From the NCBI GenBank assembly GCA_029582265.1, contig CM055816.1, positions 4,122,698-4,186,697 on the forward strand: 64,000 nucleotides of DNA. The letters are read 5' to 3'. The stretch's first letter is position 1. Every line of letters starts with the position of its first letter. The position numbers were made by a program, and so were the translations under genes. This DNA is from Zoroaster sp. YZ-2022 (Eukaryota > Echinodermata > Asteroidea > Forcipulatida > Zoroasteridae). Below are positions 1-9,635 of the stretch, one piece after another. Under the pieces are notes generated by a model, which had not been told where the DNA came from, searched no databases, and saw nothing but the letters and a program-made list of their open reading frames with translations.

Positions 1-84
1 ATTTGTGCAAGAGATACTCATGGTTAATCTGAGCTCCCAACTAGAAACTCAAGATTGTTAACTTGGTCTTATTAGGGTTTGTAC

Positions 85-236
85 CTTGCAAATCCAGCAA
101 CTGCGAGGGGGCTAATGCTAGCTTCTGTCCCTCCAGCAATCATGACGTCTGCATCTCCATTCCTTATAAATCTTGCGGCATCTCCTATAGCATGTGCCCC
201 TGTGGTACAGGCGGTTGATACTGCGTGATTTGGACC
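85..236 (-). CDS. OXSM: OXSM coding exon with catalytic cysteine
   Basis: Read on the minus strand from 236 to 85, the exon starts in phase 0 with [18 protein letters not shown] and runs through a [17 protein letters not shown] stretch to GFAR. The cysteine in [10 protein letters not shown] is the nucleophile of FabF/OXSM ketoacyl synthases, and [16 protein letters not shown] is very close to the animal family consensus. The acceptor AG is at 237-238. The donor is AAG|GTACAA, with GT at 83-84. Length is 152 nt (50 codons plus 2 nt), so the next exon, outside the window, should begin in phase 2. The exon is fully open with no damaged residues, which argues for a functional gene. Confidence 0.93.
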
Positions 237-266
237 CTATTCAAGAAATAATTCATCCTAAAAACA

Positions 267-465
267 TTTGCTAATCAATGTGTTGATATTTGCTAATCAA
301 TGTGTTGATATTTGCTAATCAATGTGTTGATATTTGCTAATCAATGTGTTGATATTTGCTAATCAATGTGTTGATATTTGCTAATCAATGTGTTGATATT
401 TGCTAATCAATGTGTTGATATTTGCTAATCAATGTGTTGATATTTGCTAATCAATGTGTTGATAT
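267..465. repeat. 22-bp minisatellite, about nine copies
   Basis: Unit TTTGCTAATCAATGTGTTGATA repeats head to tail almost without change, so the array is young or recently homogenised. It lies in the OXSM intron just upstream (gene sense) of the catalytic-cysteine exon, about 30 bp from its acceptor. Confidence 0.95.
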
Positions 466-539
466 GATCATTCCCAGGATATACGTATGGTAAAATGTAT
501 GTACATGCATCCATATTATAATAATCAAGATAAGTAAAG

Positions 540-667
540 ACTGTTTGCAGTGACACCATGAATGAAGATTCTCTTGAAGACGATCAGAGTATACTGATCG
601 AAACGTCGAGTTGTAGCCAAATGGTTCTTTGCAGAACCACTTACTACTCAAAAGAGAATGTTTACAT
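540..667 (+). repeat. dispersed hairpin repeat with CGAAACGTC core
   Basis: Contains TTGAAGACGATCAGAG, then TATACTGATCGAAACGTCGAG; GATCAG pairs with CTGATC around a short loop. Related copies are at 7915-8000, 19100-19230 and, on the minus strand, 31620-31765. All continue into a TGGTGTCACCGCAA-type sequence, which here is expanded into the array that follows. Confidence 0.75.
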
Positions 668-1622
668 GGTGTCACAGCAAACAGTCTTTACTTATCCTGT
701 CACCGATGCAAAGCTACAATCTTACTAAACGGTGTCACAGCAAACAGTCTTGACTTACCCTTTGTCACCATGCAAAGCTACAAATCTTACTACACGGTGT
801 CACAGCAAACATTCTTTACTTATCCTTGTCACCGCGGTAAAGCTAAATCTTTACTAAACGGTGTCACAGCAAACAGTCTTTACTTATCCTTTGTCACCGT
901 GCAAAGCCAAAATCTTACTAAACGGTGTCACAGCAAAGAGTCTTTACTTATCCTTGTCACCGCAAAGCTACAAATCTTACTACACCGGTGTCACAGCAAA
1001 CAGTCTTTACTTATCCTTGTCACCGCAAAAAAGCTACAATCTTACTAAACGGTGTCACAGCAAAGAGTCTTTACTTATCCTTTTCACCGTGCAAAGCTAC
1101 AAGTCTTACTACACAGTGTCACCGCAAGAACAGTCTTTACTTATCCTTGTCACCATGCAAAGCTACAAATCTTACTACATGGTGTCACCACAAACAGTCT
1201 TTACTTATTCTTTTCACCATGCAAAGCTACAAGTCTTACTACACAGTGTCACCGCAAAACAGTCTTTACTTATCCTTGTCACCATGCAAAGCTACAAATC
1301 TTACTACATGGTGTCGCCAAGAAAAGTCTTTACTTATCCTTGTATGCAAAGTTACAAATCTTACTACATGGTGTCACCAAAAACAGTCTTTACTTATCCT
1401 TGTCACCGCAAAGCTACAAATCTTACTACATGGTGTCACCAAAAACAGTCTTTACTTATCCTTGTCACCGTGCAAAGCTGCAAGTTTTACTACGGGTGTC
1501 ACCAAGAAACAGTCTTTACTTATCTTTTTACCATGCTAAGCTGCAAGTTTTTCTACACAGTGTCACCGCAAAACAGTCTTTACTTATTCTTGTCACCGTG
1601 CAAAGCTACAAATCTTACTACA
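668..1622 (+). repeat. about 62-bp tandem array (GTGTCACAGCAAACAGTC unit)
   Basis: About fifteen diverged copies of a unit running GGTGTCACAGCAAACAGTC, TTTACTTATCCTTGTCACC, then GCAAAGCTACAAATCTTACT. Units vary in length, so all three frames stay open for hundreds of bases; this is not coding. Single or partial units occur at about 7990, 19200 and 31640, showing the array grew from the 3' part of the dispersed hairpin repeat. Confidence 0.93.
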
Positions 1623-1709
1623 TAAGACTCAAGATATATATGTATATGTATAAAAACCAACCAGTGAAAGTGTCAGCTTATTTCGTTGTGGTGATAAAAC
1701 TGTAAGACA

Positions 1710-1923
1710 TTAAAGGGACAATATCGTCACGATCAACTGGGCATGGAATCAGATTTACTCAGTGACTGAAAAATAATACCTCCGTACATGATAAGGTCAT
1801 ATTACCGTTGTTGCTGCATAAATGAGCCAGTAATTTTCAGTCACCGTGTTCATCTTAAACTAGGACACCGATTCCATGCCCTGTTGAAAGTCTGCTCTGA
1901 TCGTGATGATACTGTCCCTTTAA
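1710..1923. mobile_element. palindromic TTAA MITE, complete copy
   Basis: Begins TTAAAGGGACAATATCGTCA and ends with the near inverse complement TGATGATACTGTCCCTTTAA. The middle is also inverted: AGTGACTGAAAAATAAT against AATTTTCAGTCACCG. It is a foldback MITE of about 214 bp. Other copies: 2208-2437, 39250-39345 (half), 42262 onward (split) and 62674 onward (split). Confidence 0.85.
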
Positions 1924-2207
1924 ATGCATTCAAATTGTTCATATTCAGAAATTTCTGTCTTCAGATGACAGAAATAAATCTATGAAAATTGTTAACTAAT
2001 TTTACTAAAAAGTTAGTAACTGAGACAGAAACATTTCAAGTGATGTGTGATACTAAAAATGTTACATAGAAATTTGACATTCATGTGTACCTTTGTCACA
2101 TCTGACTCTAGATTGTTGTTATTTTGGAAAGCATTGTGATGCAGATTTACATTTAAATATGTAAAGAGAAAATCTATCACAATTTTAACAAACTCTAAAA
2201 TGTAAAG

Positions 2208-2437
2208 TTAAAGGGCAGTATCGTCATGATCAGAGCAGATTTTCAACAGGGCATGGAATCGTGTCCCAGTTTAAGATGAACACAGGTGACTGAAAATTAC
2301 TGGCTTATATTTAAGCAGCTGCAATGGTTACATGTATATGACCTTATCATGTGGGGTATTATTTTCAGTCACTGAGTTAATCTAAAACTGGCACTCCGAT
2401 TCCATGCCCTGTTGATCGTGACGATATTGTCCCTTTA
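2208..2437. mobile_element. palindromic TTAA MITE, second copy
   Basis: Begins TTAAAGGGCAGTATCGTCAT and ends ACGATATTGTCCCTTTAG. Same family as 1710-1923 but in the opposite internal orientation, with a TTAAGCAGCTGC centre. Confidence 0.82.
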
Positions 2438-2814
2438 GGGCCCCCAAAAAAGTCTCCAGTTTTCTGGTCGGTCGGTTTAAAATTGGTGCGGTGATGCACT
2501 TTTTTTTTGTTTTTTCAGCCATCTTTTATTTTTGCCAACAGGGAAATACGTGATACATTGTATACACGGGGACCAAATTTCCCATATACAAAGTATGTTG
2601 GCTAAGAGAGGCCTCACAAATCAGGCAAACGTTCATACCCCTAGGTGAAAAAGTTGTTTAAAGCACAGCACGGCAGAATTCCAATTGATCCAGCAATTTT
2701 GGCTGCAACTGGACATCGCCTACAAAAAAAAAAAAAATTAAAAGTGTTGATGCACGGGTCTGAGCGAAGCACCACAGACCAGAAACCAGAGACTTTTTAC
2801 CTTAACAGTGCATA

Positions 2815-3590
2815 CAGCCAGCTAGCCCAGCATACAGCCAGCTAGCCGTGCATACAGCCAGCTAGCCGGCATACGCCAGCCAGCGTACGCGGCCAGCCAG
2901 TCGCGCATGCGCCAGCCAGCGTGCATGCGGCCAGCTTGCGTATGCGACCAGCTAGCCGCATGCGGCCAGCTAGCCGCAGCATGCGCCAGCCAGCCGCGTA
3001 TGCGCCAGCTAACCGTTGCATGCGCCAGCCAGCCGCGGCATGCGGCCAGCTAGCCGCGTGCATGCGCCAGCTAGCCGCATTCGCCAGCTAGCGTGCATGC
3101 GGCCAGCTAGCCGCGTACGCGCCAGCCAGCCGCGTGCATGCGCGCCAGCTAGCGTGCATGCGGCCAGCCAGTTGCATGCATGCGCCAGCTAGCCGCGTGC
3201 ATGCGCCAGCTAGCCGCATGCGGCCAGCTAGGCCGCGTATGCGGCCAGCCAGTGCATGCGGCGCGCCAGCCCGTGCATGCGGCCAGCCAGCCGTGCATGC
3301 GCCAGCTAGCCGCGCACGCGCCAGCTAGCCGTGCATGCGGCCAGCCAGCCGCAGCATGCGCCAGCCAGCCGCAGACAGCTGCCAGCCAGTCGCGTACGCG
3401 CCAGCCGTCGCATGCGCCAGCCAGCCGCAGCATGCGGCCAGCCAGCCGTGCATGCGGCCAGCCAGCCGCGGCATGCGGCCAGCCAGCCGCATGCGCCAGC
3501 CAGCCGTGCATGCGGCCAGCTAGTTGCAGATACACCCAGCTAGCCGCAGCATACACCCAGCCAGCTAGCCGTGCATACAGCTATATCCAC
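2815..3590. repeat. GC-rich minisatellite (GCATGCGGCCAGCTAGCC-like)
   Basis: Some fifty diverged copies of a 14-18 bp unit built from GCATGC, GCCAGC and CAGCC/TAGCC. It is strikingly GC- and CpG-rich in an otherwise AT-rich region, and lies only about 80 bp from an OXSM exon (3668-3754). Apparent proteins here are Ala/Pro/Ser/Gln or Trp/Gly repeats on both strands and are artefacts. Confidence 0.95.
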
Positions 3591-3667
3591 ACACAGTCCC
3601 TTTGCAGGTTATCAGTTAATCAAAATGTTGCTATTTATAAGTAGTTTGTGTGGGATTTTTTTTTTAC

Positions 3668-3754
3668 CTTGCATTTGTATCTGATTCCGATGTGGCCAGC
3701 TGCCATGTTGGTCAAAATACGAGGAACAAAGAATGGGCTCACCTTCCTGTAACC
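3668..3754 (-). CDS. OXSM: OXSM coding exon ([20 protein letters not shown])
   Basis: Minus-strand exon of exactly 29 codons, phase 0 at both ends, encoding [11 protein letters not shown] then [18 protein letters not shown]. This matches the conserved segment of ketoacyl synthase II just before the GPNHA motif, and its end joins in frame to the exon at 85-236. The acceptor is CCAG|GGTTAC (AG at 3755-3756) and the donor CAAG|GTAAAA (GT at 3666-3667). The exon is intact. It sits beside a long GC-rich minisatellite in the downstream intron. Confidence 0.92.
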
Positions 3755-4215
3755 CTGGTAACAACCATTGCAATAAATAAAATTATGAGTTGGATAAAAT
3801 GATGTTAGATAGCTAGGGGGAGAAAATGTCCAAAAACCTCAGGAACAAATTTATTTTCACATGACACACATGTGATCATATACTAAGGGAATAACATTTT
3901 GTTGGGTGGTTTTACAAGAGGCTAACGACCGTTTTGGGCGTGAATTCACGGCGATAAGGGCCGAGCATGGCAAAACCGTCTTTAACCTGCAGTAATAAAG
4001 ACCAAGCGCCAAACTGTTATTCTATTCATAAAAATACCCATATCGATTTCGTTCTCAAAATGTAAAAAAAAAAGGAATTTTTGTTGAATAAAGCCAAATA
4101 GAAATGACCAAGTTCAAGGCGGGGGACACCATTATTGATAAGATATGCATGAGTGATACATCTTTATGTCTTATTTTGTTTGATAATAGTTATCGTAATC
4201 AACTTCTTAGTTCTT
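3755..4215. other. intronic sequence, diverged repeats only
   Basis: No exon found. Around 3920-3990 and 4100-4130 short GC-richer pieces (for example TTCAAGGCGGGGGACACC) resemble the TTAACCAGTT MITE family but have no recognisable ends. Confidence 0.4.
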
Positions 4216-4219
4216 TTAA

Positions 4220-4844
4220 CCAGTTCAAGGCCGGAGGTCGTGGTATAGACACGCATTTTTATTTTGAACTGCTGGATCGGAGAGCCGCCTAAACACGCAT
4301 TCCGATTTTTTGTGTGTGTTACCGGGAGACGGTCAACAGCCACACGGGCGTGCCGTCAGGGCGCCTGACTTGTATACACGCAATCGCCGGAGTCCATGGG
4401 GTCACAGTTCGGGTGGCCTCGACAAAAAGGCACTGCAAACAATGAACGAGTTCACTCTTTTTGTTGATTTTTTGCGTAATCCCATTATCCAAGACCTGTT
4501 CCCTTTGACACCAGCCAAGAATTTGTAAAGACGGATTTATATCCATTGTTTACGAGGCCTTTCCTCTCTCCGGTATGCCGCCTGTTCTACCGGTGCTGGT
4601 CGCTAATAGGCCGTTGCATCGAGCTTGCCAACGGTCTAATTGTGCTGAACAAACACATCCGTAATTTAAAAACTAGCCATTTAATTCTCGAAATGTCAAT
4701 GAGTATAAAAGGTGTTCATTTGGGTGTCCGGACATAGTTTCATTGACAAAAATTATTTAATGGCTAGAAATTTGTCAGATTTTTCACTGAAAATAAACCC
4801 CACACGGGGAAAAAAAAAAAATATATATTCCCGACGTGAACTGG
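4220..4844. mobile_element. TTAACCAGTT MITE, long copy
   Basis: TTAA|CCAGTTCAAGGCCGG at the left and CCGACGTGAACTGG|TTAA at the right, about 625 bp. The interior matches the element at 60236-60849 over almost its full length (GATCGGAGAGCGTCTAAACA, CGAGTTCACTCTTTTTGTTG, AATTGTGCTGAACAAACACA). TTAA duplication and CC/GG ends suggest mobilisation by a piggyBac-type transposase. Confidence 0.82.
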
Positions 4845-4911
4845 TTAAGATATATAACGAAAATGATGGTATAGGTTGATGAAATTCTTTAAGGCCGGGA
4901 GATATACAATT

Positions 4912-5110
4912 GATTTAATTTTGCCCACACTTACATGTGTATAGCACTGTATACCAGTGCTTTCCGACTGTCTGTGAAAAACACACAGGACTGGGGGGAT
5001 TCAACCCACGGCCTCTGCTTACTAGTGCAGATGTCTTAACCTTCTCGACCACCGAGCTTGCCCGGCGACGACATTGGTCAAGAATCCCATATAGCAGCGT
5101 GCTGCGATAT
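4912..5110 (-). repeat. tRNA-derived SINE family 2
   Basis: On the minus strand there is a tRNA-like head, AGCTCGGTGGTCGAGAAGG (box A-like), followed by a diverged box B region, then a body ending TACACATGTAAGTGTGGGCA. The best-kept copy of this family is at 59502-59700. Confidence 0.75.
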
Positions 5111-5151
5111 TTATAGATTGATGAAATTTCAGCGCCAGAGATAAACAATTG

Positions 5152-5340
5152 ATTTAATTTTGCCCTACACCGGCGTGTGTATAGCACTGTATACTCAGTG
5201 CTTTCAGTGTCTGTGAAAAACTACACAGGCGACTCGGGCGGGATTCAACCCACCTCCTTCCTGCTTACCAGTGCAGACGTCTTAACCTCTCGACCACCGA
5301 AGCTTGCCGATGGCAATTGGCGGCTGATGGTGTTTGTGAT
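5152..5340 (-). repeat. tRNA-derived SINE family 2, second tandem copy
   Basis: Same family as the preceding copy; minus-strand head GCTTCGGTGGTCGAGAGG. The two copies are adjacent, separated by the AATTGATTTAATTTTGCCC junction, suggesting a dimer or insertion of one SINE into the tail of another. Confidence 0.75.
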
Positions 5341-5348
5341 AGGTTTAA

Positions 5349-5594
5349 CCAGTTCGCACCGAATAAAAAGTTTTTCCGAACCCCGTGGCGGGTTTATTTT
5401 ACCGCACAAACACGAACAATGGTGCTCACCAGAGCGTGACCGGGGAGACCGCGTCTTCCACCCGATGCTTATGGCTCGTTGCCACGCCGATTGGGGAATC
5501 TATACAAAATTCCGAGAATCCTGTGGCGTGTTTAGACGCCTCCGATCCATGTCCAAAAAAAATGTGCGGTATACACAGCCTCGACACTAACTGG
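5349..5594. mobile_element. TTAACCAGTT MITE, short copy
   Basis: TTAA|CCAGTTCGCACCG at the left and CTAACTGG|TTAA at the right, 246 bp. Interior (CCGAACCCCGTGGCGGG, GCCACGCCGATTGGGG) differs from the long copies, so only the ends are shared. Confidence 0.75.
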
Positions 5595-5737
5595 TTAAAG
5601 TATTTGTAGTATTGTGAAAATGACATTGATATGATTGTTAATTTATTGAAACTGTTTTGATGTACTGTGCAGATTTACTTATCTTCTTTGTATTATTGTA
5701 TGTATTATTTAAATTTTCTCCTACAGGAGGTTAATAA

Positions 5738-5776
5738 ATTTTGAATTTGAATTTGAATTTGAATTTGAATTTGAAT
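5738..5776. repeat. (GAATTT)n microsatellite
   Basis: Six perfect copies of the hexamer. Confidence 0.95.
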
Positions 5777-5994
5777 GCCGTCTATTAATACACCCCCACG
5801 TAATTACGTTTTGTCCAATCAAATTGTCTGAACTGTCTTGGGCATTTATGAATATTGTTTAAAGATAAGGTATAGGATTAGTCATTTATTTATAACAAAA
5901 CGGTGGAATATTAACCTGAAACTAACTTGCTATAAAGCATGTGATGGTATAAAACCTGGATATGATTTTGTCTCAGGTGCTGTCATTTTTCAGA

Positions 5995-6826
5995 AAGAAA
6001 TAGAGAATTAGCTGATTGCAAACTGCTTACCAACCTAAAGGACCTGTAGTATAAATAGAGAATTAGCTGTTGCAAACTGCTTACCAAACCTAAAGGACCT
6101 GTAGTATAAATAGAGAATTAGCTGTTGCAAACTGCTTACCAACCTAAAGGACCTGTAGTATAAATAAAGAATTAGCTGATTGCAAACTGCTTACCAACCT
6201 AAAGGATCTGTAGTATAAATAGAGAATTAGCTGTTGCAAACTGCTTTAACCAACCTAAAGCGGACCTGTAGTATAAATAAAGAATTAGCTGATTGCAAAC
6301 TGCTTACCAACCTAAAGGACCTGTAGTATAAATAAAGAATTAGTTGATTGCAAACTGCTTACCAACCCTAAAGGACCTGTAGTATAAATAGAGAATTAGC
6401 TGTTGCAAACTGCTTACCAACCTAAAGGACCTGTAGTATAAATAGAGAATTAGCTGTTGCAAACTGCTTACCAACCTAAAGGACCTGTAGTTTAAATAGA
6501 GAATTAGCTGTTGCAAACTGCTGACCAACCTAAAGGACCTGTAGTATAAATAGAGAATTAGCTGTTGCAGACTGCTGACCAACCTAAAGGACCTGTAGTA
6601 TAAATAGAGAATTAGCTGTTGCAGACTGCTGACCAACCTAAAGGACCTGTAGTATAAATAGAGAATTAGCTGTTGCAGACTGCTCACCAACCTAAAGGAC
6701 CTGTAGTATAAATAGAGAATTAGCTGATTCCAAACTGCTTACCAACCTAAAGGACCTGTAATATAAATAGAGAATTAGCTGTTGCAAACTGCTTACCAAA
6801 CCCTAAAGGACCTGTAGTATAAATGC
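5995..6826. repeat. about 54-bp tandem array (GAATTAGCTGTTGCAAACTG)
   Basis: About fifteen copies of a unit AATAGAGAATTAGCTGTTGC, AAACTGCTTACCAACCTAAA, GGACCTGTAGTATA, with length variants (53-58 bp). The minus-strand frame that stays open is an artefact. The last unit runs directly into the hairpin repeat at 6826-7105, which also holds a single diverged unit (6930-6975). Confidence 0.94.
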
Positions 6827-7105
6827 AAAATAATGGTTATTTGCCTTGCTTTAAAACCTAGCAGGTTCTTTTCAAAGGCAAAATGGATGATATACAAACA
6901 TGAACAAATACATAAACACAAGAGTAAACAGTGAATTAGCTGATTGCAAACTGCTTACCGACCTAAAGGAACTGATAAATCGTAATACGGTTATTGGCCC
7001 ATTTTTTAGGTTTAGCAGGTTCTCAAAGGCAAAACGAGACATTTTGCCTGTGAGAAAGAACCTGCTAGGTTCAAAACATGAGGCCAATAACAATTATTTT
7101 GCATT
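6826..7105. repeat. hairpin element (CCTAGCAGGTTC palindrome)
   Basis: Two copies of an inverted repeat. The better one is about 6985-7100: ACGGTTATTGGCC and TAGCAGGTTCTCAAAGGC pair with GAACCTGCTAGGTTC and GGCCAATAACAATTATT. A compact copy lies at 47745-47870. The shared approach sequence AAGGACCTGT...ATAAATGCAAAATAA links this hairpin to the array on its left. Confidence 0.8.
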
Positions 7106-7555
7106 TTTAAGAAAGGAAAATTGTTGAGTCTGATTCTGATTTCCAGCTTATTATGTTGCAGCATGACTCAGTAAAAGCAATGATGATGATGATGATGTAA
7201 TGTCACTAACACTCTTCCTCATATTATTTCATCATGCAATTTCAAGTAAAGCAATGTCAATATGACATTGTTTACTTGAGTGCATGATTGGGTTTTAATG
7301 AGCACAATGTAATAGCGCTAGTCTCCATTATTTTTTTAGAAGATTATGTCACAATCACATTCGAACAAATTCAAACAAAACTACTTTTTACCAGGATTAA
7401 AACAAATTACTGGGATTTATGAACCAGTGTACATGTGTTTACGTAGGTGAGTGTGTGTAGATACCAATTACTTTCTTCAGTATTACGTCATTGTCAGTGA
7501 CAAGTGCTACGTGTATATTACAGCAGAAAAAATGATGAGCAATTCCTGTTTTTAC
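7106..7555. other. intronic sequence without recognised features
   Basis: AT-rich OXSM intron. A short (GAT)n run is at 7180-7196. No exon-like frame or element end seen. Confidence 0.5.
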
Positions 7556-7627
7556 CTGATTTTGAAGGGTGATCCCTGTATTTACAATATCTTGTAGACT
7601 AACCATTCCCATGCCGACAGCAACACC
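7556..7627 (-). CDS. OXSM: OXSM coding exon (GVAVGMGMV)
   Basis: Minus-strand exon of exactly 24 codons, phase 0 at both ends, encoding GVAVGMGMVSLQD then IVNTGITLQNQ. GVAVGMGM corresponds to the conserved GVAIGMGM block of animal OXSM. Acceptor TTTTAG|GGTGTT (AG at 7628-7629) and donor AATCAG|GTAAAA (GT at 7554-7555) are strong. It joins in frame to the exons at 8902-9030 (upstream) and 3668-3754 (downstream). No damage seen. Confidence 0.92.
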
Positions 7628-8635
7628 CTAAAAGACATGTCAATCAAAACAGATGTCAATCATTTATACTATGGACAGAAGGATCTTCTATATCCAAAGT
7701 TCACAACCCACCCCAGACTAGGGATCTCCTACATTCAGACCCTCCTCCCCCCCGATCTTATTACCAACTGATTCAGTTCAGTGAGCACACACCCCCCCCC
7801 CACCCCTAGGATCCCAGTCCCAACAGTTTCTGCCTACACGGTTCAACGCACTAATCCTCCAGCATCCAGTCATCGCGTGATCCTCAAGCAGCCTACTTAA
7901 ACAGCAGCATTTCCCAGAATCCGGCATTCTCCTGAGGACGATCAGAGCAAATTGATTGAAACATTGACTTACTACTCAATTTGAGAATTTCACATGGTGT
8001 CACCACAAAAAGTCTTTATTTATTTATAGCTCCCTTATCTTGAGTCAAGATCACATCTAGTTGTCAGGGTTATGGTAGAATATGAAGTCCCTGGCCAATT
8101 CTTTATATCTGCCTCATCTTCAGTCAGGATCTTGAGTCAATATCACATCAAGTTACCATGGTTACAATAGAATATTGGGTCTCTGGCCAATCAATAACAA
8201 GCATAAGAATCTGACTTTTGTGAAAAATTTATGAAAATTGTCAGCATTTTCAGCCAAAACAGCCGTTATCAGTTTAAAGATGTATCACCTGTGCTTACTA
8301 AATATTTCTGGAAATTTTTGTTTTCATTGGAACATTGAAGAAAGAACATTCAGAAAAGAAAACAATTGCTTTGAAATGAAATATTTCACAAAATAGTTAT
8401 TGACAGAAGCTTGGTTAAACAGTACAAAAGTGCCCAAATTAATATGACGGGACCCAAAATAAATTTAATATTGGTACATATTTACTGATAAAACCATGCT
8501 TTTCAAGATTATTTTGCAGAAACATGCAATTTTATTCCATTTAATTGCTTTCTCTTCCTCAAGTAAAATAGCAATGTCCTGATGGAAAAGCCAAAAACGC
8601 ACGCAATACATCTTTACTCTACAAATTGTTTGATA
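7628..8635. other. intron with a diverged hairpin repeat
   Basis: 7915-8000 is a partial copy of the CGAAACGTC hairpin repeat (CTCCTGAGGACGATCAGAGC, decayed to TTGATTGAAACATTG) with its GGTGTCACCACAA tail. Elsewhere only simple sequence, including a C-run near 7790. No exon seen. Confidence 0.6.
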
Positions 8636-8901
8636 TTGGTGCCTGGATAAACCAGTTCAAACCCGCTTTCAACCAGTTCAAACCCGCTTCAACCAGTCCA
8701 AACCCCTTTCAACCAGTCCAAACCCTTTCAACCAGTCCAAACCTGCTTCAACAGTTCAAACCTGTTTCAACCAGTTCAAAACCTGTTTCAACCAGTTTAA
8801 ACCTGTTTCAACCAGTTCAAACCTGTATCAACCAGTTCAAACCTGTTTCACAAGTTCAAACCCGCTTCAATCAGTTTCAATCAGTTTCAACCAGTATGAA
8901 C
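8636..8901. repeat. about 18-20 bp minisatellite (CAACCAGTTCAAACCTGTTT)
   Basis: About thirteen copies with units 17-21 bp. The plus-strand frame is low complexity (QFKPVSTS) and not a gene. The array abuts the 3' boundary of the OXSM exon at 8902-9030, so its edge forms the apparent splice donor; expansion here could affect splicing. Confidence 0.93.
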
Positions 8902-9030
8902 CAGTTGTGTACAATTGTTGCTTAGTAGCTCTTTGTCTTCTTCTGTTGATGGTATCCAACATGATTGTGTTAATGCTTCCTCAGCTGCAGCTAATGCAAA
9001 TATTGATGACTCTGCTAACGTCCGCTGCTC
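8902..9030 (-). CDS. OXSM: OXSM coding exon (SSIFALAAAEEAL)
   Basis: Minus-strand exon of 43 codons, phase 0 at both ends, encoding EQRTLAESSIFALAAAEEAL, then TQSCWIPSTEEDKELL. This matches the helix before the GVAVGMG block in OXSM. The acceptor TTACAG|GAGCAG is clear (AG at 9031-9032). The 3' boundary is less certain. The only phase-0 choice I see is CTG|GTTCAT (GT at 8900-8901), which leaves about eight more residues between the conserved Trp and GVAVGMG than in the human protein. This boundary lies at the edge of a minisatellite. Confidence 0.85.
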
Positions 9031-9570
9031 CTGTAAACAACAAATCAGAAGAGATTTTATCAACTAAAAAAAAGGGGAGATGAATTGGCTCAACGTTGAA
9101 TTTTTACCACAGTCAGTAAAATTAAAAAATGTAAGGGTTAGTCCAAACCGAAATTGTACATGGTGATTCAATTTCGAGTCCGACTACTAAAAAGGTTGAC
9201 TCGAGTTGGAATCGAGTCCGAGTCCTAGTCATGAGTCATACAAGTCTGGCAAGGCTATACCTTATCAGTCATGTACTGAACTGGCATCATTGCACACTTC
9301 CATTGTCCCAGTTTTTGTTTATTTTAATTTCTGTACACGTGTCTATGAGAATCAAAATGAGACTTAAGTCAATAATAGACTGGTGCCTATCAAAATGATT
9401 TGGATTTTTTTCGAAGTCAGGAGCCAGACAAAATGGAGTGACAAGCTTGCTTTTTGAGGGCTTCCACCACTTTTATCATTCCTGCTCTAATAATACATTC
9501 ATGTACAATGTTGTGATAAAGTAAAAAAATAAATAAATAAATAAAGATTGAATAATAAAATCTAACTTAC

Positions 9571-9635
9571 TGTGGATGTTACAAACTTTGAGGCATTGAA
9601 TTCTCCTTCTGTATCACCTCTCGGAACGTAACCAG
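9571..9635 (-). CDS. OXSM: OXSM coding exon (GYVPRGDTEGEFN)
   Basis: Minus-strand exon of 65 nt: 2 nt completing an alanine codon, then 21 codons, GYVPRGDTEGEFN and ASKFVTST, ending in phase 0. It corresponds to the AAYVPRG...EGQFN segment of animal OXSM. Acceptor CACAG|CTGGTT (AG at 9636-9637) and donor CCACA|GTAAGT (GT at 9569-9570). It joins in frame to 8902-9030 and needs a preceding exon ending in phase 1, as the exon at 10623-10738 does. Confidence 0.92.

Noticed and set aside
629..1705. Long overlapping plus-strand open frames (up to 254 codons)
   Set aside because: They are translations of the 62-bp tandem array in all three frames and have no non-repetitive part.
2842..3644. Several Ala/Pro/Gln- or Trp/Gly-rich frames on both strands
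   Set aside because: Artefacts of the GC-rich minisatellite; open in nearly all frames.
6340..6690. Minus-strand LVSSLQQLILYLYYRSF repeat protein
   Set aside because: One frame of the 54-bp array; unit length variation breaks the other frames.
8626..8925. Plus-strand QFKPVSTS protein
   Set aside because: Minisatellite translation; the real coding content (8902-9030) is on the other strand.
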